Shown here piece after piece: positions 5,372 to 6,263 of a stretch of DNA of 6,263 nt. The translations under genes and the position numbers were made by a program. Source of the stretch: Geodermatophilaceae bacterium (GTDB lineage: Bacteria; Actinomycetota; Actinomycetes; Mycobacteriales; Geodermatophilaceae); the NCBI GenBank assembly GCA_013812385.1, contig JACCTM010000162.1, forward strand, positions 1 through 6,263, in the 5' to 3' direction. How positions within the stretch are numbered: position 1 is the first letter of the stretch; each line of letters opens with the position of its first letter. The notes beneath the pieces were generated by a model. It worked only from the letters and a program-made list of their open reading frames with translations. It ran no database searches and was not told the DNA's origin.

Positions 5372-5771
5372 CTCGTGCCCCCACGTCGTCGGAATCCGCG
5401 GCGACGAGGGGCTGGGCAGTCGCCGGCTGTTGGGTCAGCTGATTGGTCAGGTCAGCGATCTTGCGGTCCCTGTCCCGCAGCGCCTCGGCCAGCTGGTCCA
5501 GGACCCAATCCACTTCGACCATTCGATAGCCCCTGAGCACCACCGAGAGCCGTAGCGCCTCGACGTCGGCAGCATCCGGTGGGCGGTCTACGGGCAGCAC
5601 CACTGGCGTGCTGTCGCGGGGGGCTGGAGCGAGTTCCTCCCCACGGCCGAAGACCAGCGAGCCGATGAGGAAGAGCACACCGGAGATCACCACCAGCCCG
5701 AGAACGAACCCCAGAACGGCTAACACGGTTTCGATGGTGTCACGCGAGATCCGGACGCGGCTCGAGCACAT
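5364..5771 (-). CDS. Membrane-anchored DivIVA domain-containing protein (Rv1209-like)
   Basis: The protein has 135 residues from the ATG at 5771. One transmembrane helix (about residues 16-41, LAVLGFVLGLVVISGVLFLI and onward) ends in FGRGEEL. A Pro-rich linker follows, then the short DivIVA N-terminal-type motif at residues 80-88 (RGYRMVEVD) continuing into a coiled coil (VLDQLAEALRDRDRKIADL), and a polar tail. DivIVA domains of this kind sense curved membrane and organise polar growth proteins such as Wag31; here the membrane anchor replaces the long coiled coil. The organisation matches the small Rv1209-like proteins beside tag in mycobacteria, whose function is unknown. The start is uncertain. 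ATG 5771 overlaps the LOG gene by 32 nt, while GTG 5726 leaves a 13-nt gap, puts the helix at the very N-terminus and gives 120 residues. Neither has a clear Shine-Dalgarno. A rare TTA codon follows the GTG directly. Confidence 0.85.
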   Translation of the reverse strand: MCSSRVRISRDTIETVLAVLGFVLGLVVISGVLFLIGSLVFGRGEELAPAPRDSTPVVLPVDRPPDAADVEALRLSVVLRGYRMVEVDWVLDQLAEALRDRDRKIADLTNQLTQQPATAQPLVAADSDDVGARDA

Positions 5772-6263
5772 CCTGATCTGCAGCAGCAATCACCGCTACT
5801 GCCTCGTCGACGTCGTCGGTCAACGTGATCAGGTCGAGATCGTGCGGGGCGATCTTGCCTGCTGGAAGCATCACGTCGCGGATCCAGGCCAGCAGTCCCG
5901 ACCAGTACGCCGTACCGAACAGGATGACCGGAAAGCGGGTGACCTTTCGGGTCTGCACCAGGGTCAGCGCTTCGAACAGCTCATCCAGCGTCCCGAAACC
6001 GCCCGGCAGGATCACAAAGGCCTGGGCGTACTTCACGAACATCGTCTTGCGGGCGAAGAAGTACCGGAAGTTCAAGCCGATGTCGACCCAGGCATTGAGC
6101 TCCTGTTCGAAGGGCAGTTCGATGCCCAGACCCACAGAGAGCCCGCCGGCCTCTTGTGCGCCCCGGTTGACCGCCTCCATCACGCCCGGTCCGCCGCCGG
6201 TGATCGCGGCATACCCGGCTCCGGCGAGGGCGGCCCCCAGCGCGTACCCCGCGTCGTAGTCCG
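5740..6263 (-). CDS. LOG family protein, TIGR00730-type Rossmann fold nucleotide phosphoribohydrolase (5' end beyond window)
   Basis: The frame is open to the right edge of the window, so the N-terminus is missing. The visible 173 residues start in a Rossmann segment with GGGPGVMEA at 22-30, then ELPFEQELN and NFRYFFARKTMFVKYAQ (catalytic-type R71), and the family signature PGGFGTLDE at 86-94 with its catalytic glutamate E94. LOG enzymes cleave nucleoside 5'-monophosphates to base and ribose-5-phosphate; plant and some bacterial members release active cytokinins, others act as general AMP/nucleotide hydrolases. The ELPFEQ...NFRYFF version is the longer actinobacterial clade (usually about 250 residues), not the short Rv1205 cytokinin-making form, so nucleotide turnover is a safer guess than cytokinin synthesis. 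The in-frame GTG at 6183 is internal: the GGGPG motif lies just before it. It is the most upstream visible gene of the - strand operon, in the cytosol. Confidence 0.93.
   Translation of the reverse strand, partial: DYDAGYALGAALAGAGYAAITGGGPGVMEAVNRGAQEAGGLSVGLGIELPFEQELNAWVDIGLNFRYFFARKTMFVKYAQAFVILPGGFGTLDELFEALTLVQTRKVTRFPVILFGTAYWSGLLAWIRDVMLPAGKIAPHDLDLITLTDDVDEAVAVIAAADQDVLEPRPDLA

Noticed and set aside
3836..5536. Long + strand open frame of 566 codons opposite the Ggt-like, tag and SRPBCC genes
   Set aside because: It is antisense to three clearly homologous genes, its translation is Arg/Pro/Gly/His-rich without recognisable domains, and such open frames are common in GC-rich DNA.
6181..6183. 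GTG as the start of the LOG-family gene
   Set aside because: The frame continues to the window edge and encodes the conserved GGGPG motif upstream of this codon.

Overview
The window is a gene-dense stretch of GC-rich chromosome, clearly from an actinobacterium. The supporting features are strong G/C third-position bias, several GTG starts, an actinobacterial-type glycogen synthase, a DUF3117 protein almost identical to the mycobacterial one, an MT0933/Rv0909-like small protein, and a membrane-anchored DivIVA-domain protein next to tag. The neighbourhood resembles the Mycobacterium tuberculosis Rv1209-tagA-Rv1211-glgA(glgM) region and related blocks in other actinomycetes, so it is a conserved core locus with lineage-specific insertions. 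In-frame TTA leucine codons in two ordinary genes argue mildly against Streptomyces. I cannot name the genus.

Left part (1-1600, + strand): the 3' nearly complete portion of a GT4-type glycogen / alpha-maltose-1-phosphate synthase (only the first few codons lie before the window), then 64 nt, then a 95-aa helical MT0933-like 'antitoxin' protein with a Pro/Thr-rich tail. A strong inverted repeat at 1531-1569 closes this unit and probably also terminates the opposing DUF3117 gene.

Middle (1595-2767): DUF3117 (55 aa, - strand) and a PaaG-like enoyl-CoA hydratase/isomerase family protein (+ strand) are divergently transcribed from a 183-nt intergenic region. That region carries both ribosome binding sites, a candidate -10 box and two short perfect palindromes.

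Right part (2819-6263, - strand): five genes read right to left and are tightly packed. They are a LOG-family nucleotide phosphoribohydrolase (5' end outside the window), a membrane-anchored DivIVA-domain protein, an SRPBCC-fold protein, DNA-3-methyladenine glycosylase I (tag), and a divergent gamma-glutamyltransferase-family Ntn hydrolase. Junctions are a 32-nt overlap or 13-nt gap (depending on the DivIVA start), 8-nt overlap, 1-nt overlap (TGATG) and 7-nt gap, so they look like one translationally coupled operon mixing nucleotide hydrolysis, polar or cell-envelope organisation, lipid/hydrophobic ligand binding, alkylation repair and amide chemistry.

I see no mobile element, CRISPR array, tRNA or rRNA. 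Nothing here is clearly a new system. The points most worth following are the altered substrate pocket of the gamma-glutamyltransferase homologue, the antitoxin-like protein without an adjacent toxin, and the conserved but functionally unexplained operon around tag.
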